Program-made: the position numbers and the translations under genes
Notes under the pieces: model-generated
Told to the model about the DNA's origin: nothing
Seen by the model: the letters and a program-made list of their open reading frames with translations, nothing else
Database searches by the model: none
Source of the DNA: an uncultured Collinsella sp.
GTDB lineage: Bacteria > Actinomycetota > Coriobacteriia > Coriobacteriales > Coriobacteriaceae
NCBI GenBank assembly: GCA_902496455.1
Contig: CABVAY010000030.1
Span: 1-27,677, forward strand
Direction: 5' to 3'
Length of the DNA: 27,677 nt
Part shown: piece by piece, positions 6,016-13,482 of the stretch
Numbering within the stretch: position 1 is the stretch's first letter
How the letters are laid out: each line of letters opens with the position of its first letter

Positions 6016-7803
6016 ATGAGCCAGACCCGTCCCATCGACGAGCATTCCATGCACACCCGTACCTGCGGCGAGCTTCGCCGCGAGAACGTGGGCGAAGAGG
6101 TTACCCTCACCGGTTGGGTGAGCCGTCGCCGCGATCACGGCGGCCTTATCTTCTGCGACCTTCGCGATCGCGAGGGCATCACGCAGCTCACCTTCGACCC
6201 CGAGCACTCCGACGGCGATGCCTTTAAGATCGCCGAGACCATGCGTCCCGAGTGGCCCATCAAGATCCACGGCGTCGTGCGTTCCCGTGGCGAGGAGACC
6301 ACCAACGCCAAGCTCGCGACCGGCGAGATCGAGGTCCTGACCGACCACGCCGAGGTGCTCAACACGTCCGTCACCCCGCCGTTCCAGATCGAGGACGGCA
6401 TCGAGACCAGCGAGGACACCCGTCTGCGCTATCGCTATCTGGACCTCCGTCGTCCCGAGATGATGGCCAACCTCAAGCTGCGCTCCGACTTTACCTTTGC
6501 CATTCGCGAGGCGCTGCACAACCGTGAGTTCATGGAGGTCGAGACGCCCTCCCTGTTCAAGTCCACGCCCGAGGGCGCTCGCGACTTCATCGTTCCCAGC
6601 CGTATTCAGCCGGGCAACTTCTACGCCCTGCCGCAGTCCCCGCAGCTCCTGAAGCAGCTGCTCATGGTCGGTGGCGTCGAGCGCTACTACCAGGTTGCCA
6701 AGTGCTTCCGCGACGAGGACCTGCGTGCCGACCGTCAGCCCGAGTTCACCCAGGTCGATATCGAGATGTCCTTCGTGGACCAGAACGATGTCATGAGCGC
6801 GCTCGAGGAGGTCCTGGCCGACGCCTTCGGCCGCATGGGCGTCGAGATGCCCACGCCGCTGCGTCGCATGGACTACTGGGAGGCCATGGACACCTATGGC
6901 TCCGACAAGCCCGATACCCGCTATGGCATGCACCTGGTCGACCTGACCGACATCTTTGCCAACTCCAAGTTCAAGGTCTTTGCGACTGCCGCAAACGAGG
7001 AGGGCTCTGTCGTCAAGGCCATCAACGCCAAGGGCGCCGGTGCCTGGGCACGTGCCAAGATCGATAAGCTTGCCGGCGTGGCCTCCACGTTTGGCGCCAA
7101 GGGCCTGGCCTGGATCGCCTTCCGCGAGGACGGCTCCATCAACAGCCCCATCGTCAAGTTCTTCTCGGACGAGGAGATGGCAGCCCTGCGCGAGCGCATG
7201 GACGTCGAGCCCGGCGACCTTGTGATGTTCGCCGCCGGCCCGCGCCTGCTCTCTGACGAGATCCTGGGCGGCATGCGTTCCCACATGGCCAATGCGCTCG
7301 AGATCAAGCGCGAGGGCCACGACTTCCTGTGGGTCGTCAACTTCCCGCTGTTCCACTGGGATGAGGACCGCAAGGCTTACGCTGCCGAGCACCAGCCGTT
7401 CACCCTGCCGACCGAGACCGACATCGCCAAGATCGAGGCCGACCCGTTGGCAGCCGGTTCTTGCACCTACGACTTTGTCATGGACGGCTTTGAGGCCGGC
7501 GGCGGCGGTATGCGTATCCACAACGCCGAGATGCAGATGTCCATGCTCAAGCTCCTGGGCTTTACCGAGGAGCGCGCCGAGTCGCAGTTTGGCTTCCTCA
7601 TGGAGGCGCTCAAGTTTGGCGCGCCCCCGATGGGCGGTTTTGCTCTGGGCCTGGACCGCGTGTGCATGCTGCTCACCGGCTCCGACTCCATCCGCGATGT
7701 CATGGCGTTCCCCAAGACGGCCAGCGGCTCCGACCTCATGTCGGGCGCTCCGAGTGCCGTTTCCGGCGCCCAGCTCAAGGACGTCAGCCTGCGCCTGATG
7801 TAG
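6016..7803 (+). CDS. aspS: Aspartyl-tRNA synthetase
   Basis: A class II aminoacyl-tRNA synthetase of 595 residues, the usual bacterial length. The N-terminal OB-fold anticodon-binding domain is visible (VTLTGWVSRRRDHGGLIFCDLRD). The catalytic core has the QSPQLLKQLLM stretch and motif 2 (RDEDLRADRQPEFTQVDIEMS). The bacterial GAD insertion occupies roughly 285-410. Motif 3 is GFALGLDRVCMLLTG near the C-terminus. The start at 6016 follows a strong AAAGGAGG. It appears to be transcribed alone from the region shared with serB and ends at a clear terminator. Whether it also charges tRNA-Asn depends on Gat genes outside the window. Confidence 0.97.
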   Translation: MSQTRPIDEHSMHTRTCGELRRENVGEEVTLTGWVSRRRDHGGLIFCDLRDREGITQLTFDPEHSDGDAFKIAETMRPEWPIKIHGVVRSRGEETTNAKLATGEIEVLTDHAEVLNTSVTPPFQIEDGIETSEDTRLRYRYLDLRRPEMMANLKLRSDFTFAIREALHNREFMEVETPSLFKSTPEGARDFIVPSRIQPGNFYALPQSPQLLKQLLMVGGVERYYQVAKCFRDEDLRADRQPEFTQVDIEMSFVDQNDVMSALEEVLADAFGRMGVEMPTPLRRMDYWEAMDTYGSDKPDTRYGMHLVDLTDIFANSKFKVFATAANEEGSVVKAINAKGAGAWARAKIDKLAGVASTFGAKGLAWIAFREDGSINSPIVKFFSDEEMAALRERMDVEPGDLVMFAAGPRLLSDEILGGMRSHMANALEIKREGHDFLWVVNFPLFHWDEDRKAYAAEHQPFTLPTETDIAKIEADPLAAGSCTYDFVMDGFEAGGGGMRIHNAEMQMSMLKLLGFTEERAESQFGFLMEALKFGAPPMGGFALGLDRVCMLLTGSDSIRDVMAFPKTASGSDLMSGAPSAVSGAQLKDVSLRLM

Positions 7804-7826
7804 GCAAACAGCTACATATTGCCTGT

Positions 7827-7861
7827 AACGAGGGAAGGACGCGTGCCTTCCCTCGTTTTTT
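7827..7861 (+). terminator. aspS terminator
   Basis: AACGAGGGAAGG pairs with CCTTCCCTCGTT across a 7-nt loop, followed by a run of T residues to 7861. A textbook intrinsic terminator 24 bp after the aspS stop. Confidence 0.92.
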
Positions 7862-7885
7862 ATTCGTGTGAGATGAGCGCTGTGG

Positions 7886-8115
7886 ACCCTGTGGGCAAAA
7901 AATGCCAAATATGAGTACTGTTGCAAAAGAGGTGTCATATTTTTCGGCCTGCTCTGAGCGAAAATGGGCTCAAAATCAATTTATCTAACCCCCTTTAAAG
8001 AGCGTTTGACGGCTTTCAACTTCTTCGAATCGCTCAAAGTAGGCGATATGCTCTCGATTTTGCTGCTACTAAATTGGTGACAGTACTCATATTTGTCACT
8101 TTTTGCCCACGGGGT
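7886..8115. mobile_element. MITE-like element with 36-bp terminal inverted repeats
   Basis: The ends 7886-7921 and 8080-8115 are inverted repeats of 36 bp with three mismatches, each reading inward ACCC, then GTGGGCAAAAA, then CAAATATGAGTACTGT. The 158-bp interior is AT-richer than the surroundings and has no plausible open reading frame. Size, long terminal repeats and lack of coding match a non-autonomous miniature transposable element between aspS and the HPr-like gene. I could not identify a clear target duplication, and the parent transposase is not in the window. A large structured RNA is the alternative. Confidence 0.65.
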
Positions 8116-8207
8116 ATCCGAAAGGGTCCTCGACAAGCATCTAACGCTACAATAACTACCACGTGGCTGGGTTTTGCCGGCCGATGTACGATGCCGCGGG
8201 AGGGGAC

Positions 8208-8456
8208 ATGGTCGAGTTTACAAAGACGATTAAAGATCCGTTGGGATTACATGCCCGCCCGGTTGCGCTGCTCTATGACATCATTGCCAAGCACCGTAGT
8301 GACGTGTCGGTTTCGATTGGTGACCGCTACACCGATGGCCGCGACGTTATAGGGCTCATGGCACTCTGCGGCGAGTGCGGCGAGGATATCGTATTCCGCG
8401 TTTCGGGCGTGGATGAGGCTTCCTGCGTCACGTCGATCAGAAATCTCTCGCTTTAA
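8208..8456 (+). CDS. HPr-like phosphocarrier with Asp at position 46
   Basis: An 82-residue HPr-fold protein of the phosphotransferase system, the small cytoplasmic carrier that takes phosphate from enzyme I. The start at 8208 follows GGGAGGGG. With it the active-site histidine falls exactly at 15 (GLHARP), as in known HPr proteins. At position 46, where Gram-positive HPr has the regulatory serine phosphorylated by HPr kinase, this protein has aspartate (DGRDVIGLM). It also has three or four cysteines, including LCGECG at 53-58, which are unusual in HPr. It stands alone, not next to enzyme I, and has its own terminator. It could be the main HPr or a specialised paralogue; the rest of the genome would decide. 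Confidence 0.85.
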   Translation: MVEFTKTIKDPLGLHARPVALLYDIIAKHRSDVSVSIGDRYTDGRDVIGLMALCGECGEDIVFRVSGVDEASCVTSIRNLSL

Positions 8457-8464
8457 GCATGACG

Positions 8465-8505
8465 GGGCGTGGCAAAGGATGGTCCTTTGCCGCGCCCTTT
8501 TGTTT
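8465..8505 (+). terminator. Terminator of the HPr-like gene
   Basis: A 15-bp stem with one G-T pair (8465-8479 with 8483-8497) and a 3-nt loop is followed by TTTTGTTTC. Confidence 0.9.
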
Positions 8506-8548
8506 CGTATAGGAAACTTTTTCGAAAAACTGAACAGGACCCTTTCCA

Positions 8549-8602
8549 AAAAGTTAACCATGTGTTAGTTTACTAAAGCGAACATAGACGTGGTTAACTT
8601 TT
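8549..8602. promoter_or_regulatory. Nested palindromes upstream of feoA
   Basis: AAAAGTTAACCA (8549-8560) and TGGTTAACTTTT (8591-8602) form a perfect 12-bp inverted repeat. Between them is TTAGT-TT-ACTAA (8565-8576), which resembles the TTAG/CTAA halves of DtxR/IdeR boxes. The block is AT-rich and is the only reasonable place for the feo promoter. Iron-dependent repression is inferred from this and from the function of the genes. Confidence 0.6.
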
Positions 8603-8644
8603 ATCGCGTCGATGTTGAGGACAAACTGACGTTAGGAGCCACTC

Positions 8645-8887
8645 ATGTCTTGCGGACCACAGATGCCGGCCATGCCGCTTTCGATGGTAAAAGCGGGCGA
8701 AACCGTGCGCGTGTCTCGTGTAAAGGGCAATGAGGACATGAAGCACCACCTCAAGGACCTCGGCTTTGTCGAGGGCAACGAAATCCACGTGGTGAGCTCG
8801 AGTGGCGCCAATATCATCGTCACCGTGCTGGGCGCACGCTTTGGTATCGATTCCAAGGTTGCCATGCACATCATGACCGTCGGTTAG
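8645..8887 (+). CDS. feoA: FeoA-like protein, first copy
   Basis: An 80-residue SH3-like FeoA protein, a small cytoplasmic partner of the FeoB ferrous iron transporter. The family pattern is clear: LSMVKAGETVRVSRVKG, then HHLKDLGFVEGNEIHVVSSSG and a C-terminal strand with IDSKVAMHIMTV. An N-terminal extension, MSCGPQMPAMP, carries one cysteine. The start at 8645 follows TTAGGAG. It lies 39 bp before a second feoA. Tandem feoA genes before feoB are common in Gram-positive anaerobes, and the two copies are clearly diverged, so they may have distinct roles. Confidence 0.9.
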   Translation: MSCGPQMPAMPLSMVKAGETVRVSRVKGNEDMKHHLKDLGFVEGNEIHVVSSSGANIIVTVLGARFGIDSKVAMHIMTVG

Positions 8888-8926
8888 TCAGCAGCATTTC
8901 ATAAAAACCGAAAGGGGGACAAGAGG

Positions 8927-9148
8927 ATGAAGACGTTGGGTGACGTTAAGGTGGGCGAGAGCTCCACCATCATCAAGCTTCACGGTGAGGGTGCGCTTCG
9001 CCGCCACCTTATGGACCTGGGGCTCATCAAGGGCACTTCGTTCAAGGTCGTGAAGGTTGCACCGCTCGGCGATCCGGTCGAGATCAACGTGCGCGGCTAC
9101 GAGCTTTCCATCCGCAAGGAGGAGGCGGCTGTCGTCGAGGTCCAGTAA
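8927..9148 (+). CDS. feoA: FeoA-like protein, second copy
   Basis: A 73-residue FeoA-domain protein. The hallmark stretch is RRHLMDLGLIKGTSFKVVKVAPLGDPVEINVRG given here only in part: RHLMDLGLIKG (about 26-36) and PLGDPVEI, followed by YELSIRKEEAAVVEV. This is closer to the standard FeoA consensus than the first copy. The start at 8927 follows GAAAGGGGGACAAGAGG. FeoB begins 123 bp downstream, a gap that holds its own palindrome (9177-9196), so feoB may be partly transcribed on its own. Confidence 0.92.
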   Translation: MKTLGDVKVGESSTIIKLHGEGALRRHLMDLGLIKGTSFKVVKVAPLGDPVEINVRGYELSIRKEEAAVVEVQ

Positions 9149-9176
9149 GGGCTCGCGGCGTATATTTCTGCAGATA

Positions 9177-9196
9177 AAGTTAGGTATTTCTAACTT
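9177..9196. promoter_or_regulatory. DtxR-like palindrome upstream of feoB
   Basis: AAGTTAG and CTAACTT form a perfect 7-bp inverted repeat around GTATTT. The TTAGG...CTAA arrangement resembles DtxR/IdeR-type iron boxes. It lies 75 bp before the feoB start. Confidence 0.6.
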
Positions 9197-9271
9197 GATG
9201 CTGCAACTTTGAAGCACATTATCCAGCCTGCGCGGAGAAAGCAGCGCAGGCACACAAGGAAGAAGGATTGA

Positions 9272-11599
9272 ATGGCGGATTCTCAGATCCATGTCGCGCT
9301 GGCGGGTAACCCCAACTGCGGCAAGACCACGCTTTTCAACCTGATCACCGGCGCCAACGGCTACGTTGGCAACTGGCCCGGCGTCACGGTTGAGAAAAAG
9401 GAAGCCAAGCTCCTGAGCGACAAGAACGTTACCATCACGGACCTCCCTGGCATCTACTCGCTTTCCCCCTACAGCCCCGAGGAGCAGTGCTCGCGCGATT
9501 ACCTCATGAGCGGCGAGCCCGATGTCGTCGTCCAGGTGGTCGACGCTACCAACCTCGAGCGTAACCTGTACCTGGCGCTTCAGGTTATCGAGACCGGCCT
9601 GCCCGTGGTCGTTGCCCTCAACATGGCCGATCTGGTCGAGAAGAATGGCGATAAGATCGACACCGCCAAGCTCTCCAAAAAGCTCGGCTGCCCGGTCATG
9701 ATGATCTCGGCCCTTAAGAACAAGGGTATCAAGGAGCTGTTCGAGCAGGTCAAGAAGTCCGCTGCTTCCAAGGGCCAGGTGCCGGAGCACAAGTTCGACT
9801 CCTCCATCGAGGACGTTCTGACGCACATCGAGAACAACCTTCCGGCGAGCGTTCCCGCCAACAAGCGCCGCTATTACGCCGTCAAGCTGTTTGAGCGTGA
9901 CGCAGACGCCTGCAAGCTCATCAACCTCACTAAGGAGAAGGCCGCTCGCGTGGAGCAGCTAGTCGCCCAGTGCGAGCAGGATTGCGATGACGACGCCGAG
10001 TCCATCATCACCGGCGAGCGCTATGGCGTCATCGCGCACATTATCGACGAGTGCCTCACTAAGGCTCCGGCCAAGATGAGCACCTCCGAGAAGATCGACC
10101 GCGTGGTTACCAACCGTATCTTGGGCCTGCCGATCTTTGTGGTCATCATGTTCTGCGTGTACTACATCGCCGTTTCCACCCTGGGCGGCACGGTGACCGA
10201 CTTCACCAACGACCAGCTCTTTGGTACCGACGGTTGGTATGTGCTCGGCCAGGGCCGCGACGCCTACGACGCAGCTGTTGAGGCTGCGGGCGACGACGCC
10301 GATTCGGTCGATCCGGCGGAGTATGGCCCGTATGTTCCGGGTATTACCACCATGGTCCACGACGCCCTCGTGGCGGGCGGCACCGAGGATGGCGGTCTGG
10401 TCGATTCGCTCGTCTGTGACGGTATCGTTGGCGGCCTGGGTGCCATCTTCGGCTTCGTGCCGCAGATGTTCCTGCTCTTTGTGATGCTGTCCTTCCTGGA
10501 GGACTGCGGCTATATGGCTCGCGTCGCCTTCATCATGGACCGCGTGTTCCGCCGCTTTGGTCTGTCCGGTAAGTCCTTCATCCCCATGCTCGTGTCCTCG
10601 GGCTGCGGCGTCCCCGGCGTCATGGCTACCAAGACCATCGAGAACGAGAAGGACCGCCGCATGACGGTCATGACCACCACGTTCATCCCCTGTGGCGCTA
10701 AGCTGCCGATCATCGCCCTGCTCATGGGCTCCATCATCGGTGACTCTTCCACCACCGCCGCGTGGATCAGCCCGCTGTTCTACTTCCTGGGCGTCTTTGC
10801 CGTCATCGCTTCGGGCCTCATGCTCAAGAAGACCAAGCTCTTCGCCGGTCGCCCGACGCCGTTTGTTATGGAGCTTCCTGCCTACCACTTCCCGGCGATT
10901 CGCTCTTGGGCGCTGCACGTGTGGGAGCGCTGCTGGGCCTTTATCAAGAAGGCCGGCACGGTCATCTTCGCGTCCACCGTCGTCGTTTGGTTCCTCTCCA
11001 ACTTTGGTAGCTACAACGGTTCCTTTGGCTTCCTGCCTGCGATGGACGGCATCCCCGAGGAGTTCATGGACTACTCCGTGCTTGCCATGCTCGGCAACCT
11101 GATCGCCTGGATCTTCGCCCCGCTCGGCTTTAGCACCTGGCAGGCAACAGCACTGTCCGTCTCGGGTCTTGTCGCCAAGGAGAACGTCGTCGCCACCGCC
11201 GGCTCGCTGCTGTCCGTTGCCGATGCCGCCGAGACCGATCCGAGCCTGTGGACCGCGTTCGCCGGCATGTTCCCGACCATGGGCGCTTGCGTTGCCTTTG
11301 GCGCTTTCAACCTGCTGTGCGCTCCGTGCTTTGCCGCTATGGGTACCATCCGCAACCAGATGGACTCCGGCAAGTGGACCGCGATTGCCCTCGGCTACGA
11401 GTGCGCCTTTGCTTGGGTGATTGGCCTGTTCATCAACCAGTTCTACAACCTGCTTGTTCTTGGACAGTTTGGTATCTGGACGGTGGTGGCCATCGTGCTG
11501 CTGGTTGCGATGCTCTTCCAGATCTTCCGTCCCATGCCAAAGCATGCATGGACCGACGAGGACGAGACCAACGCTGCTTCCGCTGCAGTTTCCGCTTAA
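9272..11599 (+). CDS. feoB: Ferrous iron transporter FeoB
   Basis: A 775-residue inner-membrane Fe(II) transporter with an N-terminal cytoplasmic G domain. G1 is GNPNCGKTT (11-19), G3 is DLPGIYS, and G4 is NMAD. A helical domain links it to the membrane part, which has two Gate regions. One holds the conserved cysteine motif SSGCGVPGVMAT, and PCGAKLPI follows. Between the first membrane segment and the first Gate there is an acidic segment of about 80 residues (roughly 310-390: DAYDAAVEAAGDDADSVDP and on) predicted to face outside. It looks longer than usual. The start at 9272 follows AAGGAAGAAGGA. It is the third gene of feoA-feoA-feoB and ends at a strong terminator. Confidence 0.97.
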   Translation: MADSQIHVALAGNPNCGKTTLFNLITGANGYVGNWPGVTVEKKEAKLLSDKNVTITDLPGIYSLSPYSPEEQCSRDYLMSGEPDVVVQVVDATNLERNLYLALQVIETGLPVVVALNMADLVEKNGDKIDTAKLSKKLGCPVMMISALKNKGIKELFEQVKKSAASKGQVPEHKFDSSIEDVLTHIENNLPASVPANKRRYYAVKLFERDADACKLINLTKEKAARVEQLVAQCEQDCDDDAESIITGERYGVIAHIIDECLTKAPAKMSTSEKIDRVVTNRILGLPIFVVIMFCVYYIAVSTLGGTVTDFTNDQLFGTDGWYVLGQGRDAYDAAVEAAGDDADSVDPAEYGPYVPGITTMVHDALVAGGTEDGGLVDSLVCDGIVGGLGAIFGFVPQMFLLFVMLSFLEDCGYMARVAFIMDRVFRRFGLSGKSFIPMLVSSGCGVPGVMATKTIENEKDRRMTVMTTTFIPCGAKLPIIALLMGSIIGDSSTTAAWISPLFYFLGVFAVIASGLMLKKTKLFAGRPTPFVMELPAYHFPAIRSWALHVWERCWAFIKKAGTVIFASTVVVWFLSNFGSYNGSFGFLPAMDGIPEEFMDYSVLAMLGNLIAWIFAPLGFSTWQATALSVSGLVAKENVVATAGSLLSVADAAETDPSLWTAFAGMFPTMGACVAFGAFNLLCAPCFAAMGTIRNQMDSGKWTAIALGYECAFAWVIGLFINQFYNLLVLGQFGIWTVVAIVLLVAMLFQIFRPMPKHAWTDEDETNAASAAVSA

Positions 11600-11628
11600 G
11601 TCCGAATAAGGATTAACCCCTTTCCACG

Positions 11629-11661
11629 AGCCCGGGTGTCCCAGCGACACTCGGGCTTTTT
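11629..11661 (+). terminator. feoB terminator
   Basis: AGCCCGGGTGTC pairs with GACACTCGGGCT (one mismatch) over a 5-nt loop, then TTTTT. Confidence 0.92.
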
Positions 11662-11700
11662 GGTGGGGGAGATGTGGCGTTTCCGCAGATAAAACCGACC

Positions 11701-11761
11701 AAAATTAACCTGTCCCTTTTTGGTAGGTGGAGAATGGGGTAAAGTAAGTGATGGTTAACTA
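11701..11761 (+). promoter_or_regulatory. Upstream region of the Cys-rich gene with feo-like half sites
   Basis: AAAATTAACC at 11701-11710 and TGGTTAACTA at 11752-11761 are an imperfect inverted pair. They resemble the outer arms found upstream of the first feoA (AAAAGTTAACCA / TGGTTAACTTTT). Shared control with feoAB is suggested but rests on short matches. Confidence 0.4.
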
Positions 11762-11774
11762 GAGGAGGCTTGCT

Positions 11775-11975
11775 ATGGCACCTATCGATATTGTTGTACT
11801 GGCTGTTATCGGTATTGCGTTTGTCGCCGTGTGCGTGCGCATCTACCGCAAGGGCATCTGCGCCGACTGCGCTCAGGGTGGCGTTTGCACGGGGCATTGC
11901 TCCAACAAAAAGACCTGTGCCGCGCTTAAGGGCGTGGATAAGATTGCCGAAGACCTGGGCCGCGGCATCAAATAA
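11775..11975 (+). CDS. FeoB-associated Cys-rich membrane protein
   Basis: A 66-residue protein. Residues 4-24 are one hydrophobic membrane segment (IDIVVLAVIGIAFVAVCVRIY). After it comes a cysteine-rich cytoplasmic segment with Cys pairs in GICADCAQ and GVCTGHCSNKKTC. This layout matches the small FeoB-associated proteins found after feoB in many Firmicutes and Actinobacteria, which may take the place of FeoC. A metal or Fe-S binding role is likely but not proven. The start at 11775 follows AGAGGAGG. A terminator separates it from feoB, so it has its own promoter, and a hairpin follows it. Confidence 0.85.
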   Translation: MAPIDIVVLAVIGIAFVAVCVRIYRKGICADCAQGGVCTGHCSNKKTCAALKGVDKIAEDLGRGIK

Positions 11976-11989
11976 GGCCCAGACATCCA

Positions 11990-12024
11990 AGCGCCTCGCG
12001 AGCATCCGTTCGCGGGGCGCTTTG
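11990..12024 (+). terminator. Terminator after the Cys-rich gene
   Basis: AGCGCCTCGCGA (11990-12001) pairs with TCGCGGGGCGCT (12010-12021) with one mismatch. Only a short T run follows, so its strength is uncertain. Confidence 0.6.
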
Positions 12025-12119
12025 CGCATTTGGGCGCGAGCGCGGCGAGTTGAAGAGTATTTTTGGGGTATCGTTAACTGAACTGTAAATTGGCAACTTA
12101 TCTATAACGGAGTAATCCC

Positions 12120-13199
12120 ATGAGCGCTCGTGTAACCATGAAGGACATAGCCGCCGAGCTTGGCGTTTCCATCAATACCGTGCACAAGGCTCTGACGGGA
12201 AAGGCCGGCGTGAGCGAATCCGTGCGTGCCAAGGTGAACGCTAAGGCCGAGGCCATGGGCTATCACCGCAACACAAGTGCCTCAAGCCTGCGCCGCAAGG
12301 ATATCAATCTGGTGTTTTGCCTGCCCAGCGCATCGCGCGAGGGAGCGTACTTTTTCCGTTACCTATGGGAAGGCTGCAATCGCTTTGAGCAAGAGGTCAT
12401 CGACCAGGGCATTACCGTTGAACGCGTTGAATTTGGCGTGGGCGGCTACGCTGATGCACTTGAGCAAATCGACGAGCGTCTGCAGGTGGGCGAGAAGATT
12501 GATGGCTTGCTCGCCTATACGCCGGGCGACGATCGTGCGACTGAGCTTTTGGGGCAGATCGCCGAGGCGGGCGTGACGATTGAGCTCGTTGACGGCGACC
12601 GCCCTCACCTCGATCGCCTGGGCGCTAGTTTGGCCGACTACTCCACGGCGGGAAGCCTGATGGCCGAGCAGGCGGCCAACCTGGTTCACGCTTCTGGGAC
12701 CGATACCCGCGTGCTTTTATTGGCGGGCGACCCCTATACCGACTCGCACTATTTGACCGCTCGCGCCTTCCACAATTACCTTCGCGAGCACAATGTTCCC
12801 TGGCAGGTCGAGGATCTGACCGGTGCTCATGCCCAGGTCAAGCAGCTCGAGCACGAGCTCAACCAGCGTCTAAAGTCATCGGAAGCCCCCGAGTTGATCT
12901 GCAGTGTGTTCGCCGTGGGCTCTGAGCTGATTGCCGATGCGCTTGTCTCGGCTAACAAGGCCGGCGAAGTAATGGTGATCGGCAACGACCTGTTCCCAGA
13001 AAGTGCGCTGGCTTTGCGTCGGGGCATCTTTACCAACATCGTCTACAAGGACCCGGTGAGTCTGGCATATCGTGGCGCCAAGACCTTAGGCGATTACCTG
13101 CTGTGGGGAAAGACACCGGCGGAGCCTGTGCAAAAGGGGGCCGTTGAGATGGTGTTTGCCAGCAACGTCGATCGTTACTGCGAGCTCGCCGGAATCTAA
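12120..13199 (+). CDS. LacI-family regulator of the hexuronate operon
   Basis: A 359-residue LacI/GalR repressor. The N-terminal helix-turn-helix is VTMKDIAAELGVSINTVHKA (5-24), and a hinge region follows at about 45-60. The rest is a periplasmic-binding-protein-like sensor domain (about 62-350) with the usual VIGNDLFPESALALRRGIF region. The recognition helix reads NTVHKAL instead of the common TVSRVL. The gene lies directly upstream of uxaC on the same strand but has its own terminator. Two palindromes, GGTGAACGTTCACC, flank the uxaC promoter, and a third lies at 25595-25606. These are the likely targets. The inducer is probably a hexuronate or a pathway intermediate. The start at 12120 follows GGAG at 12109-12112. 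Confidence 0.9.
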   Translation: MSARVTMKDIAAELGVSINTVHKALTGKAGVSESVRAKVNAKAEAMGYHRNTSASSLRRKDINLVFCLPSASREGAYFFRYLWEGCNRFEQEVIDQGITVERVEFGVGGYADALEQIDERLQVGEKIDGLLAYTPGDDRATELLGQIAEAGVTIELVDGDRPHLDRLGASLADYSTAGSLMAEQAANLVHASGTDTRVLLLAGDPYTDSHYLTARAFHNYLREHNVPWQVEDLTGAHAQVKQLEHELNQRLKSSEAPELICSVFAVGSELIADALVSANKAGEVMVIGNDLFPESALALRRGIFTNIVYKDPVSLAYRGAKTLGDYLLWGKTPAEPVQKGAVEMVFASNVDRYCELAGI

Positions 13200-13262
13200 T
13201 GCGTTTAGGGAGTTCCCTACTTGCCGCGTATTTTTTGCAGGGGATCGAAAAATTGTTTCGAA

Positions 13263-13298
13263 GGCCGCTGATGGCGAATCTGCCGTCAGTGGCCTTTC
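13263..13298 (+). terminator. Terminator of the lacI-type gene
   Basis: GGCCGCTGATGGC (13263-13275) pairs with GCCGTCAGTGGCC (13282-13294) with two wobble or mismatch positions, followed by TTTCTTTG. Confidence 0.8.
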
Positions 13299-13376
13299 TT
13301 TGTGCCGATCCAACGCAGGGTCCATGGCTCGGCAACCGTTAAGCGGTCAAAACCTACCGTTCGCCCCATGATGGTT

Positions 13377-13392
13377 AGGTGAACGTTCACCT
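13377..13392. promoter_or_regulatory. LacI-type operator 1 of the uxa operon
   Basis: AGGTGAACGTTCACCT is a perfect 16-bp palindrome. It overlaps the likely -35 box of the uxaC promoter. Confidence 0.88.
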
Positions 13393-13415
13393 CGTAACGC
13401 ATTTTGCACTAAGAT
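13386..13415 (+). promoter_or_regulatory. Likely uxa operon promoter
   Basis: TTCACC at 13386-13391 and TAAGAT at 13410-13415 are 18 bp apart and lie between the two operators. The match to consensus is moderate, and the position between operators supports it. Confidence 0.5.
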
Positions 13416-13429
13416 GGTGAACGTTCACC
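13416..13429. promoter_or_regulatory. LacI-type operator 2 of the uxa operon
   Basis: GGTGAACGTTCACC, the same palindrome as operator 1, lies 38 bp away centre to centre and just after the likely -10 box. A repressor bound here would cover the start point. Confidence 0.88.
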
Positions 13430-13482
13430 TAGAGGATGACGAGCGTATTGTGCGCCCGCTCCGCAAACAAAGGGGTTGTTTG

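Noticed and set aside
5919..6227. Small gene upstream of and overlapping aspS
   Set aside because: It contains the leader hairpin and the aspS ribosome binding site and runs out of frame through aspS.
5617..7938. Long reverse-strand open frame opposite aspS (773 codons)
   Set aside because: Caused by GC-rich codon bias. aspS on the forward strand has all class II motifs, and the reverse product has no recognisable domain.
9959..11650. Long reverse-strand open frame opposite feoB
   Set aside because: Shadow of feoB. The composition is low in hydrophobic residues and very rich in His, Gly and Asp, as expected for antisense reading.
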